Source: HK1 sp965202875 (GTDB lineage Bacteria > Pseudomonadota > Gammaproteobacteria > HK1). From it: a stretch of 64,000 nt of DNA. The translations under genes were made by a program, and so were the position numbers. The notes under the pieces are model-generated. The model did not search any database. It saw only the letters and a program-made list of their open reading frames with translations, and was not told the DNA's origin. Within the stretch, counting starts at the first letter, position 1, and every line of letters starts with the position of its first letter. Below, piece by piece: positions 1-15,000 of the stretch. The stretch spans positions 2,542,001-2,606,000 of the forward strand of contig OZ241870.1 of the NCBI GenBank assembly GCA_965202875.1. Reading direction: 5' to 3'.

Positions 1-3000
1 TCCGAACCCACCGTGTAGGAACCGGAGACCGCCGTCACCGTCACCGTGGAAGGCTGGCTCGACGGGCGCGACAAGGTCGCCGTCACCGTCGAGACGCCGC
101 CGTTCTCCGAGACCGACGCCGGGTCCAGCGACAGCGCCGCCGTCGGCGCCGCGTCGTCGTCGCGCACCGTCAGCGCCGCCCCCGTCACCGCCATCGTCGT
201 CGAATCGGCCGCCGCCCGGGCGTTGGTGATCGTCGCCGTCACCGTCTCCGTCCGGTCCGGCGCGTCCGTCGTGTTGTCCACCGCCACGATGGTCGCCGTG
301 TCCGAGGCCGCCTGCGTGCTCCCCGCCGGGATCACGATCGCCGCGTCCGTCCCCGCCGCGTAGAACCCGGAGACCGCGCTCACCGTCACCGTCGTCGCCG
401 CGCCGGAGGGGTGCGAGAGCCGCGCCGTCACCGTCGCCGCGTTGCCCGTCCCGCTCTCCGCGATGCTCGCGGGGTTCAGCGCCAAGGTCACCCCCGGCGG
501 GCCGTCGTCGTCGGTGGTGGTGACGGAGACGTCCTCCTCGACCGACGACGTGTCGTAGTCGCCGTCGCCGCTCGACGGGTCGAGGCGCACCGTCCAGGTC
601 ACCGTCCCGTCGTCGATCGTGTCCTGGACCCCGGTCACCGTCACCGTCTGCGCCGTGCTCCAGCCCCCCGTCGCGAAGGTCAGCGACGAAGGCTCCGCCC
701 GCCCCTCCCCCGCATCCTGGCTCGCCACCGACACCGTCACCGCCGCCGTCGGCTGCGTCCGCAGCGCCACCGTGAACGTCGCCTGCCCCCCCGCCTCCGT
801 CGCCTGCCCGCTCACCGCGCTCACGTTCAGCCCGAACTCGTTGTCGCGGTTCCTCGCATACACGGTGACCGCCGAGAGCGCGTCGTAGTTGGAATCCGCA
901 GTGTTCGTCTGGTCGATGGTCAAGGTGACCGTGTAGTCCCGGCTGCCGTCGGCGGCGGCATCGTCCACCCCGGTCAGGGTCACCGTCTGCGCCGTGCTCC
1001 AGTTGGTGGTCGTGAAGGTCAGCGTCGCCGGCGCCGCCGTGCCCTCGCTGGTGTCCGAACTCGCCGTGCCGATCTCCACGTCCCCCGTGGGCTCCGTCGC
1101 CAGCTTCACGGCGAACGTGGCCGTCCCCGCTGATTCCGTCGTCTCCAGCCGGGAGCCGGTCGAGGTCGCCGGAGACACCGCGATCCCTGCCGTGTCGTCG
1201 TCGGTCAAGGTCAACGAAACCCCGCCCCCGGACACCGTGCCCGCGCCGTGGCCGTTGGTCAGCACCGCCGTCACCGTCACCTGCCGGTCCGCCGCGTCCA
1301 CATCGTTGTCCGTGGCCGTGAGCGCCACCCCGTCCGGACTCGTCGTCGCCCCGGCCGCGATCACGATCCGCGACGCCGCCCCCGAGCCCACCGTGAACGC
1401 CCCCGTCACCGCCTGCACCGTCACCGTCGTCGCCTGGGCCGAACGCCGGCTCAAGGTCGCCGTCACCGTCGTCACCCCGCCGTTCTCCGAGATCGACGAG
1501 GACGACAGCGCCAAGGTCGCGTCCGGCGCCGCGTCGTCGTCGGTGATGGTCAGCGTCCGGGCGATCGGGTCCTGCACGCTCTGGGCGTTGGCCGCCGTTC
1601 CCGAAACGCTCACCTGCTTGTTCGGCGCGTCCGTGTCGTCGTCCACCGCCGCGACGGTCACCGTGCCGCTGCTGGTCGTCGCGCCCGCCGCGATGGTCAG
1701 GGTGGCCGCGCTCGACAGCGTGTAGTCGCCCGCCGCCGCGCCGGTCGAGGTCACCGGCGCCGCCGACACCGTCACCGTCGTCGCCGCGCTCGACGCCCGG
1801 TTCAAGGTCGCGGTCACCGCCGCGGTGCTGCCGGTCCCGCTCTCGTCGATGGTCGAAGGCGTCAGCACCAGGGTCACCGTCGGCGGGCCCTCGTCGTCGC
1901 GGATGGTCAGCGTCGCGTCCGCCGGCGCCGTCACCCCGTTGCCGCCCGCCGCCGTCGCCGACACGCGCACCTCGACGTCGGGCTCGTCGGCGGCGTTGTC
2001 GTTCGCCGTCACCGTCACCGCGCCGGTGCTCGCGGTGGCCCCGGCCGCGATGGTCAGCGTCGTCGTGCTCGACAGCGCGAAGTCCCCCGCCACCGCGCCC
2101 GTCGACGCCACCGGGGCGGCCGACACGGTGAGCGTCACCGCCGCGCTCGACTTGCCCGAGAGCGTCGCCGTCACCGTCGAGACGCCGCCGCTCTCGCCGA
2201 CGGTCGCGGGCGCGAGCACCAGCGCCAGGGTCGGCAAGGCGTCGTCGTCGGCCAGGGTCAGGGTCGCGTTCGGCGGATTCGCCACGTTGTTGCCGCCCGC
2301 CGCCGTGCCGGAGACGGTCACCGACTTGTTCGGCGAATCCACGTCGTTGCCGTTCGCGGTCACCGTCACCAGGCCCGAGCTCTCCGTCGCCCCGGCCGCG
2401 ATGGTCAGGGTCGCCGCGTTCGACAGGGTGAAGTCCCCCGCGACCGCGCCGGCCCCCGCCGCCGCCGCCACCGTCACCGTCACCGCAGCGCTCGACGGGC
2501 CCGAAAGCGTCGCGGTCACCGTCGCCACCCCGCTCGTCTCCGCAACCGACGAGGGCGTGAGCGCCAGCGCCACCGTCGGCAACGTCTCGTCATCGGTCAG
2601 GGTCAGGGTCGCGTCCGGCGGGTCCGCGACGCTGTTGCCGCCTGCCGCCGTGCCGGAGACGGTCACCGACTTGTTCGGCGAGTCCACCGCGTTGCCGTTC
2701 GCCGTCACCGTCACCGTCCCGGCGCTCGTCGTCGCCCCGGCCGCGATGGTCAGGGTATTCGCGCTCGACAGGGTGAAGTCGTCCGCAACCGCGCCGGTCC
2801 CCGCGGACGCGGCCACCGTCACCGTCACCGCGGCGCTCGACTTGCCCGAAAGTGTCGCCGTCACCGTGGAGATGCCGCCCGTCTCCGAAATCGACGAATC
2901 GGAGAGCGCCAGCGCAACCGTCGGCAAGGCGTCGTCGTCCGTCAAGGTCAAGGTCACGTTCGGCGGGCTCGAGACGCCGTTGCCGCCCGCCGCGGCGCCC

Positions 3001-6000
3001 GAGACCGTCACCGACTTGTTCGGCGAATCCACGTCGTTGCCGTTCGCCGTCACCGTCACCAGGCCCGTGCTGGTGGTCGCGTTGGCCGCGAAGGTCAGCG
3101 TCGCCGCCGTGCTCAAGGTGAAGTCCGCCGCCACCGCGCCAGCCCCCGCGGCCGCCGCCACCGTCACCGTCACCGCCGCGCTCGACGGACCCGAAAGCGT
3201 CGCCGTCACCGTCGAGATGCCGCCCGTCTCCGAGATCGACGTGTCGGAGAGCGCCAGCGCCACCGTCGGCAAGGCGTCGTCGTCCGTCAAGGTCAAGGTC
3301 ACGTTCGACGGGTTCGCCACGCCGTTGCCGCCCGCCGCCGCGCCCGAGACGGTCACGGACTTGTTGGGCGAATCCACCGCGTTGCCATTCGCCGTCACCG
3401 TCACCAGGCCCGTGCTGGTGGTCGCGTTGGCCGCGAAGGTCAAGGTCGTCGCGCTCGACAGGGCGAAGTCACCCGCGACCGCGCCCGTCCCCGCCGCCGC
3501 GGCCACCGTCACCGTCACCGCTTCGCTCAATGGGCCGGACAAGGTCGCGGTCACCGTCGAGACGCCGCCCGTCTCCGTGACCGACGAAGACGACAACACG
3601 AGCGCCACCGTCGGCAACGTCTCGTCGTCTTCCAAGGTCAGCGTCACGTTCGGCGGGTTCGCCACGTTGTTGCCGCCCGCCGACATCCCCGAGACCGTCA
3701 CCGACTTGTTCGGCGAATCCACCGTGTTGCCGTTCGCCGTCACCGTCACCAAACCGGCGCTCGTCGTCCGTCCTGCCGCGATGGTCAGGGTCGTCGCCGT
3801 GCTCAAGGCGAAGTCCGCCGCGACCGCGCCGGTCCCCGCCGCCGCGGCCACCGTCACCGTCACCGCCTCGCTCGACGGACCCGACAGCCGCGCCGTCACC
3901 GTCGAGATGCCGCCCGTCTCCGAAATCGACGAGGCGGAGAGCGCCAGCGCAACCGTCGGAAGCGTCTCGTCGTCGCTCAGGGTCAGCGCCGCCCCCGTCA
4001 CCGCGCCCGCGCCCTGGCCGTTGGTCAGCGCCGCCGTCACCGTCACGCTGCGGCCCGCGCTCCCCTGGTGGATGCTGTCGTCCACGGCCGTCACCAGCAC
4101 CGTGTCGGAGGCGGCCGTCGTCGACCCCGCTGCGATCGTGATCGTCGCGTCCGTGCCCACCGTGTAGGCCCCGGCGACCGCCGTCACCGTCACCGTCGAA
4201 GGCTGGCTCGACGGGTGCGAGAGCGTCGCCGTCACCGTCGCAATCCCGCCGTTCTCCGAGACCGACGACGGGTTCAGCGCCAGGGCCACCCCCGGCGCCG
4301 CGTCGTCGTCGGTCAAGGTCAGCACCGCGCCCGTCACCGATATCGTCGTCGAATCGGCCGCCGCCCGGGCGTTGGCGACCGTCGCCGTCACCGTCGGCGT
4401 CCGGTCCGGCTCGTCGGTCGTGTTGCCCACCGCCGCCACCGTCGCCGTATCCGAGGCCGCCGTCGTCGCCCCGGCCGCGATCACGATGGTCGCATCCGTT
4501 CCCACCATGTAGGCCCCGGCGACCGCCGTCACCGTCACCGTCGTCGCCGAATCCGACGGGCGCGACAGCTTCGCCGTCACCGTCGCCACGCCGCCGCTCT
4601 CCGAGACGCTCGACGGGTTCAACGCCAAGGTCACCCCCGGCGGGCCGTCGTCGTCGGTGGTGGTCACGTCCACGTCCACGTTGTCGAGGCCGTTGTAGTC
4701 GGTATCGCCGCTCGACGGGTCGAGGCGCACCTGCCAGGTCACCGTCCCGTCGTCGACGTCGTCGTCCGCGCCGGTCACCGTCACCGTCTGCGCCGTGCTC
4801 CAGGCCGCCGCGGCGAAGGTCAGGGCCGTCGAGGCCGCCGGCGCCCCGGCGCCCGCCGACACCAGCCCCTCTCCCTCGTCCCGGCTCGCGACCGACACCG
4901 TCACCGCCTCCGAAGGCTGCGTGCGCAGCGCCACCGTGAAGGTCGCCATCCCCCCCGCCTCCGTCGCCTGGCCCGTCACCGCGCCCACCGCCAGCCCGTA
5001 TTCGTCGTCCCGGATCGTCAGCGTCGCGTCCGACGGGGCCGCCACGCCGCGCCCGCCGGCCGCCGTCGCCGACACCGTCACCGACTTCATCCCGGAGGCC
5101 AGGGCGTCGTCGTTCGCCGTCACCGTCACCAGACCCGCGCTCGTCGTCGCCCCTGCCGCGATCGTCAGCTTCGCCGCCGTGCTCAGCGTGAAGTCCGCCG
5201 CCACCGCGTTCGCCCCCGCCGCCGCCGCAACCGTCAGCGTCGTCGCCTCGGTCGTCGGGTGCGAGAGGGTCGCCGTCACCGTCGACACCTCCCCATTCTC
5301 CAGGATCGAGGACGGGGTCAGGACCAGCGTCGCCGTCGCCGTTGCATCGTCGTCCTCCAAGGTCAGCGTCACGTTCGGCGGAGCCGCGACCCCGTTGCCC
5401 CCCACCGCGGTTCCCGAGACCGTCACCGACTTGTTGGGCGAATCCACGACGTTGCCGTTCGCGGTCACCGTCACCAAGCCCGCGCTCGTCGTCTCCCCCG
5501 CCGCGAGGGTCAGCGTCGTCGCCGTGCTCAAGGTGAAGTCGTCCACGACCGCGCCGGCCCCCGCCGCCGCGGCCACCGTCACCGTCACCGCAGCGCTCGA
5601 CGGACCGGAGAGCGTCGCGGTCACAGTCGAGACCCCGCCCGTCTCCGAGATCGAAGTGGAAGAGAGCGCCAGCGCCGCTGTCGGAAGCGTCTCGTCGTCG
5701 GTCAGGGTCAGGGCCGCCCCCGTCACCGCGCCCGCCCCCTGGCCGTTCGCCAGCGCCGCCGACACCGTCACGCTGCGGCCCGCGCTCCCCTGGTGAACGT
5801 CGTCGTCCACCGCCGTCACCAGCACGGTATCGGAGGCGGCCGTCGTCGCCCCCGCCGCGATCGTGATCGTCGCGTCCGTGCCCACCGTCCAGGCCCCGGA
5901 GACCCCCGACACGGTCACCGTCGACGGCTGGCTCGACGGGTGCGACAAGGTCGCCGTCACCGTCGCAATCCCGCCGTTCTCCGACACCGACGACGGGTTC

Positions 6001-9000
6001 AGCGCCAAGGTCGCGGTCGGCGCAGGGTCGTCGTCCGTGATGGTCAGGGTGGCGCCCGTCACCGTCATGGTCGTCGAGTCCGCCGCGGCCCGGTCGTTCG
6101 TGACCGTCGCGGTCACCGTGCCGGTGCGGTCCGGCTCGTCCGTGGTGTTGTCCACCGCCGCCACCGTCGCCGTGTCCGTGCTCGTCGTGTCGCCGGCCGC
6201 GATGACGACGGTGGCGTCCGCGCCGGCGCCCACCGTGTAGACCCCGGAGACCGCCGCGACCGTCACCGTCGTCGCCGCGCCCGAGGGATGCGACAGCCGC
6301 GCCGTCACCGTCGCCACGCTGCCCGTCCCGCTCTCCGCGAGGCTCGACGGGTTCAGCGCCAGGGTCACCGTCGGCGGGCCGTCGTCGTCGGTGGTGCTCA
6401 CCGACACGTCCTCGTCCAGGAGACCGTCGTAGTTGCCGTCGCCGCTCGCCGGGTCGAGACGCACGTTCCAAGCCACCGTGCCGTCGTCCACGTTGTCGTC
6501 CACGCCGGTCACCGTCACCGTCTGCGCCGTGCTCCAGGACGCCGTAGCGAAGGTCAGGGTCGTCGAGGCCGCCGGCGCCCCGCCGCCCGCCGACACCAGC
6601 CCCTCGCCCTCGTTCCGGCTCGTCACCGCCACCGTCACCGCCTCCGACGGCCGCGTCAGCAGCGCCACCGTGAACGTCGCCGCGCCCCCCGCCTCCGTCG
6701 CCTGACCCGTCACCGTGCCCACGTCCAGCCCGAACTCGTTGTCCGAATTGACCGCGTACACGGTCAGCGCCGAGAGCGCGTCGTAGCTGGAATCCGCGGT
6801 GTTCGCCGTGTCCACCGTCACGGTGACGGTGTAGCCCTGGCTGCCGTCGGCCGCGGGCGGCGAATCATCCACCCCGGTCAGCGTCACCGTCTGCGCCGTG
6901 CTCCAGTCGCTCGACGTGAAGGTCAGGGTCGCCGGCATCACCGTGCCCTCGTCCGTGTCCGAGCTCGCGACGTCGAGCGCCACGTCCCCCGTGGGCTCGC
7001 TGTCCAGCTTCACCGTGAACGTCGCCGTCCCCCCCGACTCCGTGGTCCGCAGCCGGCTCGTCGTCGAGGTCGCCGGCGACACCGAGACCCCCGCCGTGTC
7101 GTCGTCCGTCAGGGTCAGGGTCACGTTCGACGGGTCCGCGACGCTGTTGCCGCCTGCCGACGTGCCCGAGACCGTCACGGACTTGTCCGCCGCGTCCACG
7201 TCGTTGCCGTTCGCGGCCACCGTCACCACGCCCGCGCTCACCGTCGCCCCCGCCGCGAGGGTCAGGGTCGTCGCCGTGCTCAGGGTGAAGTCGCCCGCCA
7301 CGGCCGGCGAGACCGCCGCCGCGGCCACGGTCACCGTCACCGCCTCGCTTGATGGGCCGGAGAGGGTCGCCGTCACCGTCGAGACCCCGCCCGTCTCCGA
7401 AATCGAGGCCGGCGTGAGCACCAGCGCCACCGTCGGCAACGTCTCGTCGTCCTCCAGGGTCAGGGTCACGTCCGGCGGGTCCGCGACGCTGTTGCCCCCC
7501 GCCGCCGTGCCCGACACCGTCACCGACTTGCTCGGCGAGTCCACCGCGTTGCCGTTCGCGGTCACCGTCACCGTGCCCGCGCTCGTCGTCGCCCCCGCCG
7601 CGAGGGTCAGGGTCGTCGCCGTGCTCAGGGTGAAGTCGTCCACGACCGCCCCGGCCCCCGCCGCCGCGGCCACCGTCACCGTCACCGCCTCGCTCGACGG
7701 GCCGGAGAGGGTCACGGTCACCGTCGAGATACCGCCTTCCTCCGTAATCGACGAAGGCGTGAGCACCAGCGCCGCCGTCGGCAACGTCTCGTCGTCCTCC
7801 AGGGTCAGGGTCACGGCCGGCGGGTCCGCGACGTTGTTGCCGCCTGCCGCCGTGCCCGACACCGTCACCGACTTGTTCGGCGCATCCACCGCATTGCCGT
7901 TCGCGGTCACCGTCACCGTGCCCGCGCTCACCGTCGCCCCCGCCGCGATGGTCAGGGTCGCCGCGCTCGACAGGTCGAAGTCGTCCACGACCGCCCCGGT
8001 CCCCGCCGCCGCGGCCACGGTCACCGTCACCACCTCGCTCGACGGGCCGGACAAGGTCGCGGTCACCGTCGAGACCCCGCCCGTCTCCGAAATCGACGTG
8101 TCGGAGAGCGCCAGCGCCACCGTCGGCAACGTCTCGTCGTCCTCCAGGGTCAGGGTCACGTTCGGCGGGTTCGCCACGCTGTTGCCCCCCGCCGCCGTGC
8201 CCGAGACGGTCACCGACTTGTTCGGCGAGTGCACCGTGTTGCCGTTCGCGGTCACCGTCACCGTCCCCGCGCTCGTCGTCTCCCCCGCCGCGATGGTCAG
8301 GGTCGTCGCGCTCGACAGGGTGAAGTCCCCCGCGACCGCCCCGGCCCCCGCCGCTGCCGCCACCGTCACCGTCACCGCCTCGCTCGATGGGCCGGAGAGC
8401 TCCGCCGTCACCGTCGAGACCCCGCCCGTCTCCGTAATCGAGGTCGGCGTGAGCACCAGCGCCGCCGTCGGCAACGTCTCGTCGTCTTCCAGGGTCAGGG
8501 TCACGGTCGGCGGGTTTACAACCCCGTTGCCCCCCGCCGCCGTGCCGGAAACGGTCACCGACTTGTTCGGCGAGTGCACCGTGTTGCCGTTCGCGGTCAC
8601 CGTCACCGCGCCCGCGCTCGTCGTCTCCCCCGCCGCGATGGTCAGGGTCGTCGTGCTCGACAGGGTGAAGTCGTCCACGACCGCTCCAGCCCCCGGCGCC
8701 GTGGCCACCGTCACCGTCACCGCCTCGCTCGATGGGCCGGACAAGGTCGCGGTCACCGTCGAGACCCCGCCCGTCTCCGAGATCGAAGTGGAAGAGAGCG
8801 CCAGCGCCACCGTCGGCAACGTCTCGTCGTCGCTCAGGGTCAGCGCCGCCCCGGTCACCGCGCCCGCCCCCTGGCCGTTCGCCAGCGCCCCCGTCACCGT
8901 CGCGCTGCGCCCCGCGCTCCCCTGGTGAACGTCGTCGTCCACCGCCGTCACCAACACCGTGTCGGAGGCGGCCGTCGTCGACCCCGCCGCGATCGTGATG

Positions 9001-12000
9001 GTCGCGTCCGTTCCCACCGTGTAGGCGCCGGAGACCGCCGACACGGTCACCGTCGAGGGCTCGCTCGACGGGTGCGACAAGGTCGCCGTCACCGTCGCAA
9101 TCCCGCCGTTCTCCGACACCGACGACGGGTTCAGCGCCAAGGTCACCCCCGGCGCCGCGTCGTCGTCGGTGATGGTCAGGGTCGCTCCCGTCACCGTCAT
9201 GGTCGTCCCGTCGGCCGCGGCCCGGTCGTTCGTGACCGTCGCCGTCACCGTCGGCGTGCGGGCCGGCTCGTCGGTCGGGTTGTCCACCGCCGCCACCGTC
9301 GCCGTGTCCATGCTCGTCGTGTCGCCCGCCGCGATGACGATGGCCGCGTCCGCGCCGGCGCCTGCCGTGTAGGCCCCGGAGACCGGCATGATCGTCACCG
9401 TCGTCGCCGCGCCCGAGGGGTGCGACAGCCGCGCCGTCACCGTCGCCACGTTGCCCGTCCCGCTCTCCGCGATGCTCGACGGGTTCAGCGCCAGGGTCAC
9501 CGTCGGCGGGCCGTCGTCGTCGGTGGTGGTCACCGACACGTCCTCGTCCGAGAGACCGTCGTAGCTCGTATCCCCGCTCGCCGGGTCGAGGCGCACCGCC
9601 CAGGTCACCGTGCCGTCGTCGACCGGGTCCTGCACCCCGGTCACCGTCACCGTCTGCGCCGTGCTCCAGGCCGCCGGCGCGAAGGTCAGGGTCGTCGAGG
9701 CCGCCGGCGCCCCGCCGCCCGCGGACACCAGCCCCTCGCCCGTATCCCGGCTCGACACCGACACCGTCACCGCCTCCGAAGGCTGCGTCCGCAACGCCAC
9801 CGTGAAGGTCGCCGTCCCCCCCGCCTCCGTGGCCTGCCCGGTCACCGAGCCCACGTCCAGCCCGTACTCGTTGTCCGCGTTGACCGCGTACACCGTGAGC
9901 GCCGAGAGTGCGTCGTAGTTGGAATCCGCGGTGTTCGCCGTATCCACCGTCAGGGTGACGGTGTAGCCCTGGCTGCCGTCGGCCGCGGGCGGGCTGTCGT
10001 CCACCCCGGTCAGGGTCACCGTCTGCGCCGTGCTCCAGTCGCTCGACGTGAAGGTCAGCACCGCCGGCGCCGCCGTGCCCTCGTCCGTGTCCGAGCTCGC
10101 GACGTCGAGCTCCACGTCCCCCGTGGGCTCGCTGTCCAACCGCACGGTGAACGTCGCCGTCCCCCCCGACTCCGTGGTCCGCAGCCGGCTCGTCGTCGAC
10201 GTCGCCGGCGACACCGAGACCCCCGCCGTGTCGTCATCGGTCAGGGTCAGGGTCGCGTTCGGCGGGTCCGCCACACTGTTGCCGCCCGCCGCCGTGCCCG
10301 AGACGGTCACCGACTTGTTCGGCGCGTCCACGTCGTTGCCGTTCGCGGCCACCGTCACCACGCCCGCGCTCACCGTCGCCCCCGCCGCGAGGGTCAGGGT
10401 CGTCGCCGTGCTCAGGGTGAAGTCGCCCGACACTGCACCCGTCGAGGCCACCCCCGCCGCGGCCACGGTCACCGTCACCGCCGCGCTCGACGGGCCGGAC
10501 AGGGTCGCGGTCACCGTCGAGACCCCGCCCGTCTCCGAGATCGACGAGGGCGTGAGGACCAGCGCCACCGTCGGCAGGGTCTCGTCGTCTTCCAGGGTCA
10601 GGGTCGCGTCCGGCGGGTCCGCGACGCCGTGGCCCCCCGCCGCCGTGCCGGAGACGGTCACCGACTTGTTCGGCGAGTCCACCGCGTTGCCGTTCGCGGT
10701 CACCGTCACCGTCCCCGCGCTCGTCGTCGCGCCCGCCGCAATGGTCAGCTTCGTCGCCGTGCTCAGGGCGAAGTCGTCCACGACCGCCCCGGCCCCCGCC
10801 GCCGCGGCCACCGTCACCGTCACCGCCTCGCTCGACGGGCCGGAGAGGGTCGCGGTCACCGTCGAGATACCGCCTTCCTCCGTAATCAACGAAGGTGTGA
10901 GCACCAGCGCCGCCGTGGGCAAGGCATCGTCGTCTTCCAGGGTCAGGGTCACGGCCGGCGGGTCCGCGACGCCGTTGCCCCCTGCCGCCGTGCCCGAGAC
11001 GGTCACCTCCTTGTTCGGCGCATCCACCGCGTTGCCGTTCGCGGTCACCGTCACCGTGCCCGCGCTCGTCGTCGCCCCGGCCGCGATCGTCAGGGTCGTC
11101 GCGCTCGACAGGTCGAAGTCGCCCGCCACCGCGCCCGTCGAGGCCCCCGCCGCCGCGGCCACGGTCACCGTCACCGCCTCGCTCGACGGGCCGGACAAGG
11201 TCGCCGTCACCGTCGAGACCCCGCCCGTCTCCGAAATCGACGTGTCGGAGAGCGCCAGCGCCACTGTCGGCAAGTCGTCGTCGTCCTCCAGGGTCAGGGT
11301 CACGTCCGGCGGGTTTACAACCCCGTTGCCCCCAGCCGACGTGCCGGAAACGGTTACCGACTTGTTCGGCGCATCCACCGTGTTGCCGTTCGCGGTCACC
11401 GTCACCGCGCCCGTGCTCACCGTCGCCCCCGCCGCGATGGTCAGGGTCGTCGCGCTCGACAGGTCGAAGTCCGCCGCGACCGCCCCGGCCCCCGCCGCCG
11501 CCGACACGGTCACCGTCACCGCCTCGCTCGACACTCCCGACAAGGTCGCGGTCACCGTCGAGACCCCGCCCGTCTCCGAGATCGAAGTGGAGGAGAGGAC
11601 CAGCGCCGCCGTCGGCAACGTCTCGTCGTCTTCCAGGGTCAGGGTCACGTTCGGCGGGTTTACAACCCCGTTGCCCCCAGCCGACGTGCCGGAAACGGTT
11701 ACCGACTTGTTCGGCGCATCCACCGTGTTGCCGTTCGCGGTCACCGTCACCGTCCCGGCGCTGGTCGTCGAGCCCGCCGCAATCGTCAGCGTGGTGGCCG
11801 TGCTCAGGGCGAAGTCGTCGGCCACCGCTCCGGCCCCCGCCGCGGCGGCCACCGTCACCGTCACCGCCTCGCTCGATGGGCCGGAGAGGGTCGCGGTCAC
11901 CGTCGAGACCCCGCCCGTCTCCGAGACCGACGAGGGCGTGAGAACCAGCGCCGCCGTCGGCAACGTCTCGTCGTCGGTCAAGGTCAACGCCGCGCCCGTC

Positions 12001-15000
12001 ACCGCGCCCGCGCCCTGGCCGTTCGCCAGCGCCGCCGTCACCGTCGCGCTCCGCCCCGCGGTCCCCTGGTGGACCGCGTCGTCCACCGCCGTCACCAGCA
12101 CCGTGTCGGAGGCGGCCGTGGTGGCGCCCGCCGCGATCGTAATGGTCGCGTCCGTGCCCACCGTGTAGAGGCCCGCCACCGCCGGCACGGTCACCGTCGA
12201 GGGCTCCGACGACGGGTGCGACAGGGTCGCCGTCACCGTCGCAATCCCGCCGTTCTCCGAGACCGACGACGGGTTCAGCGCCAAGATCACCCCCGGCGCC
12301 GCGTCGTCGTCGGTGATGGTCAGGGTCGCCCCCGTCACCGCCATGGTCGTCCCGTCCGTCGTCGCCCGGTCGTTGGCGACCGTCGCCGTCACCGTCGGCG
12401 TGCGGTCCGGCTCGTCGGTCGGGTTGTCCACCGCCGCCACCGTCGCGGTGTCCGTGCTCGTCGTGTCGCCCGCCGCGATGACGACGGTGGCGTCCGCGCC
12501 GGCGCCCACCGTCCAGGCCCCGGAGACCGGCGCCACCGTCACCGTGGTCGCCGCATCCGAGGGGTGCGACAGCCGCGCCGTCACCGTCGACACGCTGCCC
12601 GACCCGCTCTCCGCGATGCTCGCGGGATTGAGCGCCAGGGTCACCGTCGGCGGGCCGTCGTCGTCGGTGGTGCTCACCGACACGTCCACGTCCGAGAGAC
12701 CGTCGTAGTTGCCGTCGCCGCTCGACGGGTCGAGCCGCACGCTCCAGGCCACCGTGCCGTCGTCGACCGGGTCCTGCACCCCGGTCACCGTCACCGTCTG
12801 CGCCGTGCTCCAGGCCGACGGCGCGAAGGTCAGGGTCGTCGAGGCCGCCGGCGCCCCGGCGCCCGCGGACACCAGCCCCTCGCCCTCGTCCCGGCTCGAC
12901 ACCGCCACCGTCACCGCCGCCGCGGGCCGCGCCACCAACGCCACCGTGAACGTCGCCGTCCCGCCCGCCTCCGTCGCCGAACCCGACACCGCCCCCACGG
13001 CCAGGCCGGACTCGTTGTCGCGGTTGCGCGCGTACACCGTCAGCGCGGAGAGCCCGTCGTAGGCGGTATCCTGCGTGTCCGTCCGGTTGACGGTCAGGGT
13101 CACGGTGTAGTCCTGGCTGCCGTCGACGGGGTTGGGCGGGGTGGCCATGTCGTCGTCCACCCCGGTCAGCGTCACCGTCTGCGCCGTGTCCCAGTCGCCC
13201 GGCGTGAAGGTCAGGACCGGCGGCGCCGCCGTGCCCTCGTCCGTGTCCGAGCTCGCCACGGCGAGCACCACGTCCCCCGTCGGCTCGCTGTTCAGCTCCA
13301 CCGTGAACGTCGCCGTCCCGCCCGACTCCGTCGTCACCAGCCGGCTCGTCGCCGACGTCGACGGCGACACCACGATCCCCGCCGAGTCGTCGTCCGTCAG
13401 GATCAGGGTCACGTTCGACGGGTCGGCGACACCGTTGCCGCCCGCCGCCGTCCCCGAGACGGCCACCGCCTTTTTCGCCGCGTCCACGTTGTTGGGCTCG
13501 GCGGTCACCGTCACCGTCCCGGTGCTCGTCGTCGCCCCCGCCGCAATGGTCAGGGTCCTCGCCGTGCTCAGGGTGAAGTCGCCCGGCACCGCCCCCGTCG
13601 AGGCCACCGCCGCCGCGGCCACCGTCACCGTCACCGCCTCGCTCGATGGGCCGGAGAGCGTTGCCGCCACCGCCGAAATCCCGTCCGTCTCCGAGATCGA
13701 CGAGGGCGACAACACCAGCGCCACCGTCGGCAAGGCATCGTCGTCCTCCAGGGTCAGGGCCGCGTCCGGCGGGTCCGCCACACCGCGGCCCCCCGCCGCC
13801 GTGCCCGAGACCGTCACGGACTTGCTCGGCGAGTGCACGTCGTTGGGATTGGCCGTCACCGTCACGATCCCGGCGCTCGTCGTCGCCCCCGCCGCGAGGG
13901 TCAGGGTCGTGCCCGACAGCGTGAAGTCCGCCGCGACCGCGCCGGTCCCCGCAGCCGCCGACACCGCCACCGTCACCGCCTCGCTCGACGGGTGCGAGAG
14001 GGTCGCGGTCACCGTCGAGATACCGCCTTCCTCCGTAATCGACGAAGGTGTGAGCGCCAGCGCCGCCGTCGGCGCCGCGTCGTCGTCCGTCAGCGCCAGC
14101 GACGCCCCCGTCACCGCCCCCGCCCCCTGGCCGTTGGCCAGGGTCGCCGTCACCGTCACCTTCCGGTCCGCCGCGTCCACGTCGTTGTCCACCGCCGTGA
14201 GCGCCACCCCGTCCGTACTCGTCGTCGCCCCGGCCGCGATCACGATCCGCGACGCCGCCACCGTGAACACCCCCGCCACCGCCGTCACCGTCACCGTCGA
14301 GGGCTCCGAGGACGGGTGCGAGAGCGTCGCCGTCACCGTCGACACCCCGCCGTTCTCCGACACCGTCTCCGGGTCCAGCGACAGCGCCGCCGTCGGCGCC
14401 GCGTCGTCGTCGGTCAGGATCAGCGAGCCCCGCACCCGCATCGTCGTCGAGTCCGCCGCCGCCAGGTCGTTCGTGACCGTCGCGGTTACCCTCACCAACT
14501 TGTCCGGCGAATCCACCGTGTTGTCCGTCCCCGTCACCGTCACCGTCGACTCCCTTGGAGAGCGCAACGTCTCGCCCCCACTGAGCACAATGGTCGCGTT
14601 CCGGCTCACCGTGTAGGCCCCGGCGACCGGCGTCACCGTCACCGTCGTCAGCGCACCGGAGCGGCGCGAGAGCCACGCCGTCACCGTCGCCGTCCCGCCG
14701 TTCTCCGACACCGGCGACGGGTTCAGCGACAGACGCACACTCGGCGGGCCGTCGTCGTCCGTGGTGCTCACAAGCACGTACTCGCTGTCGAGGCCGTCGT
14801 AGCCGGCGTCGCCGCTCGACGGGTCGAGCCGCACCGCCCAGGTCACCGTGCCGTCGTCGGCGTCGTCGTCCACCCCGGTCACCGTCACCGTCTGCGCCGT
14901 GCTCCAGGCCGACGGCGCGAAGGTCAGCGACGACGGGTCCACCGTGCCCTCGAGCGAGTTCTGGCTCGACACCGCCACCGTCACCGCCGCCGTGGGCTGG

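Noticed and set aside
6898..8928. Plus-strand frames with VTVTASLDGP-like repeats (also 10030-12168, 20182-21843, 24268-27861)
   Set aside because: They look like repeat proteins because VTVT codons read as VTVT on both strands, but they are broken by stops and have no signal peptide or RBS, while the minus frame is continuous from a good start.
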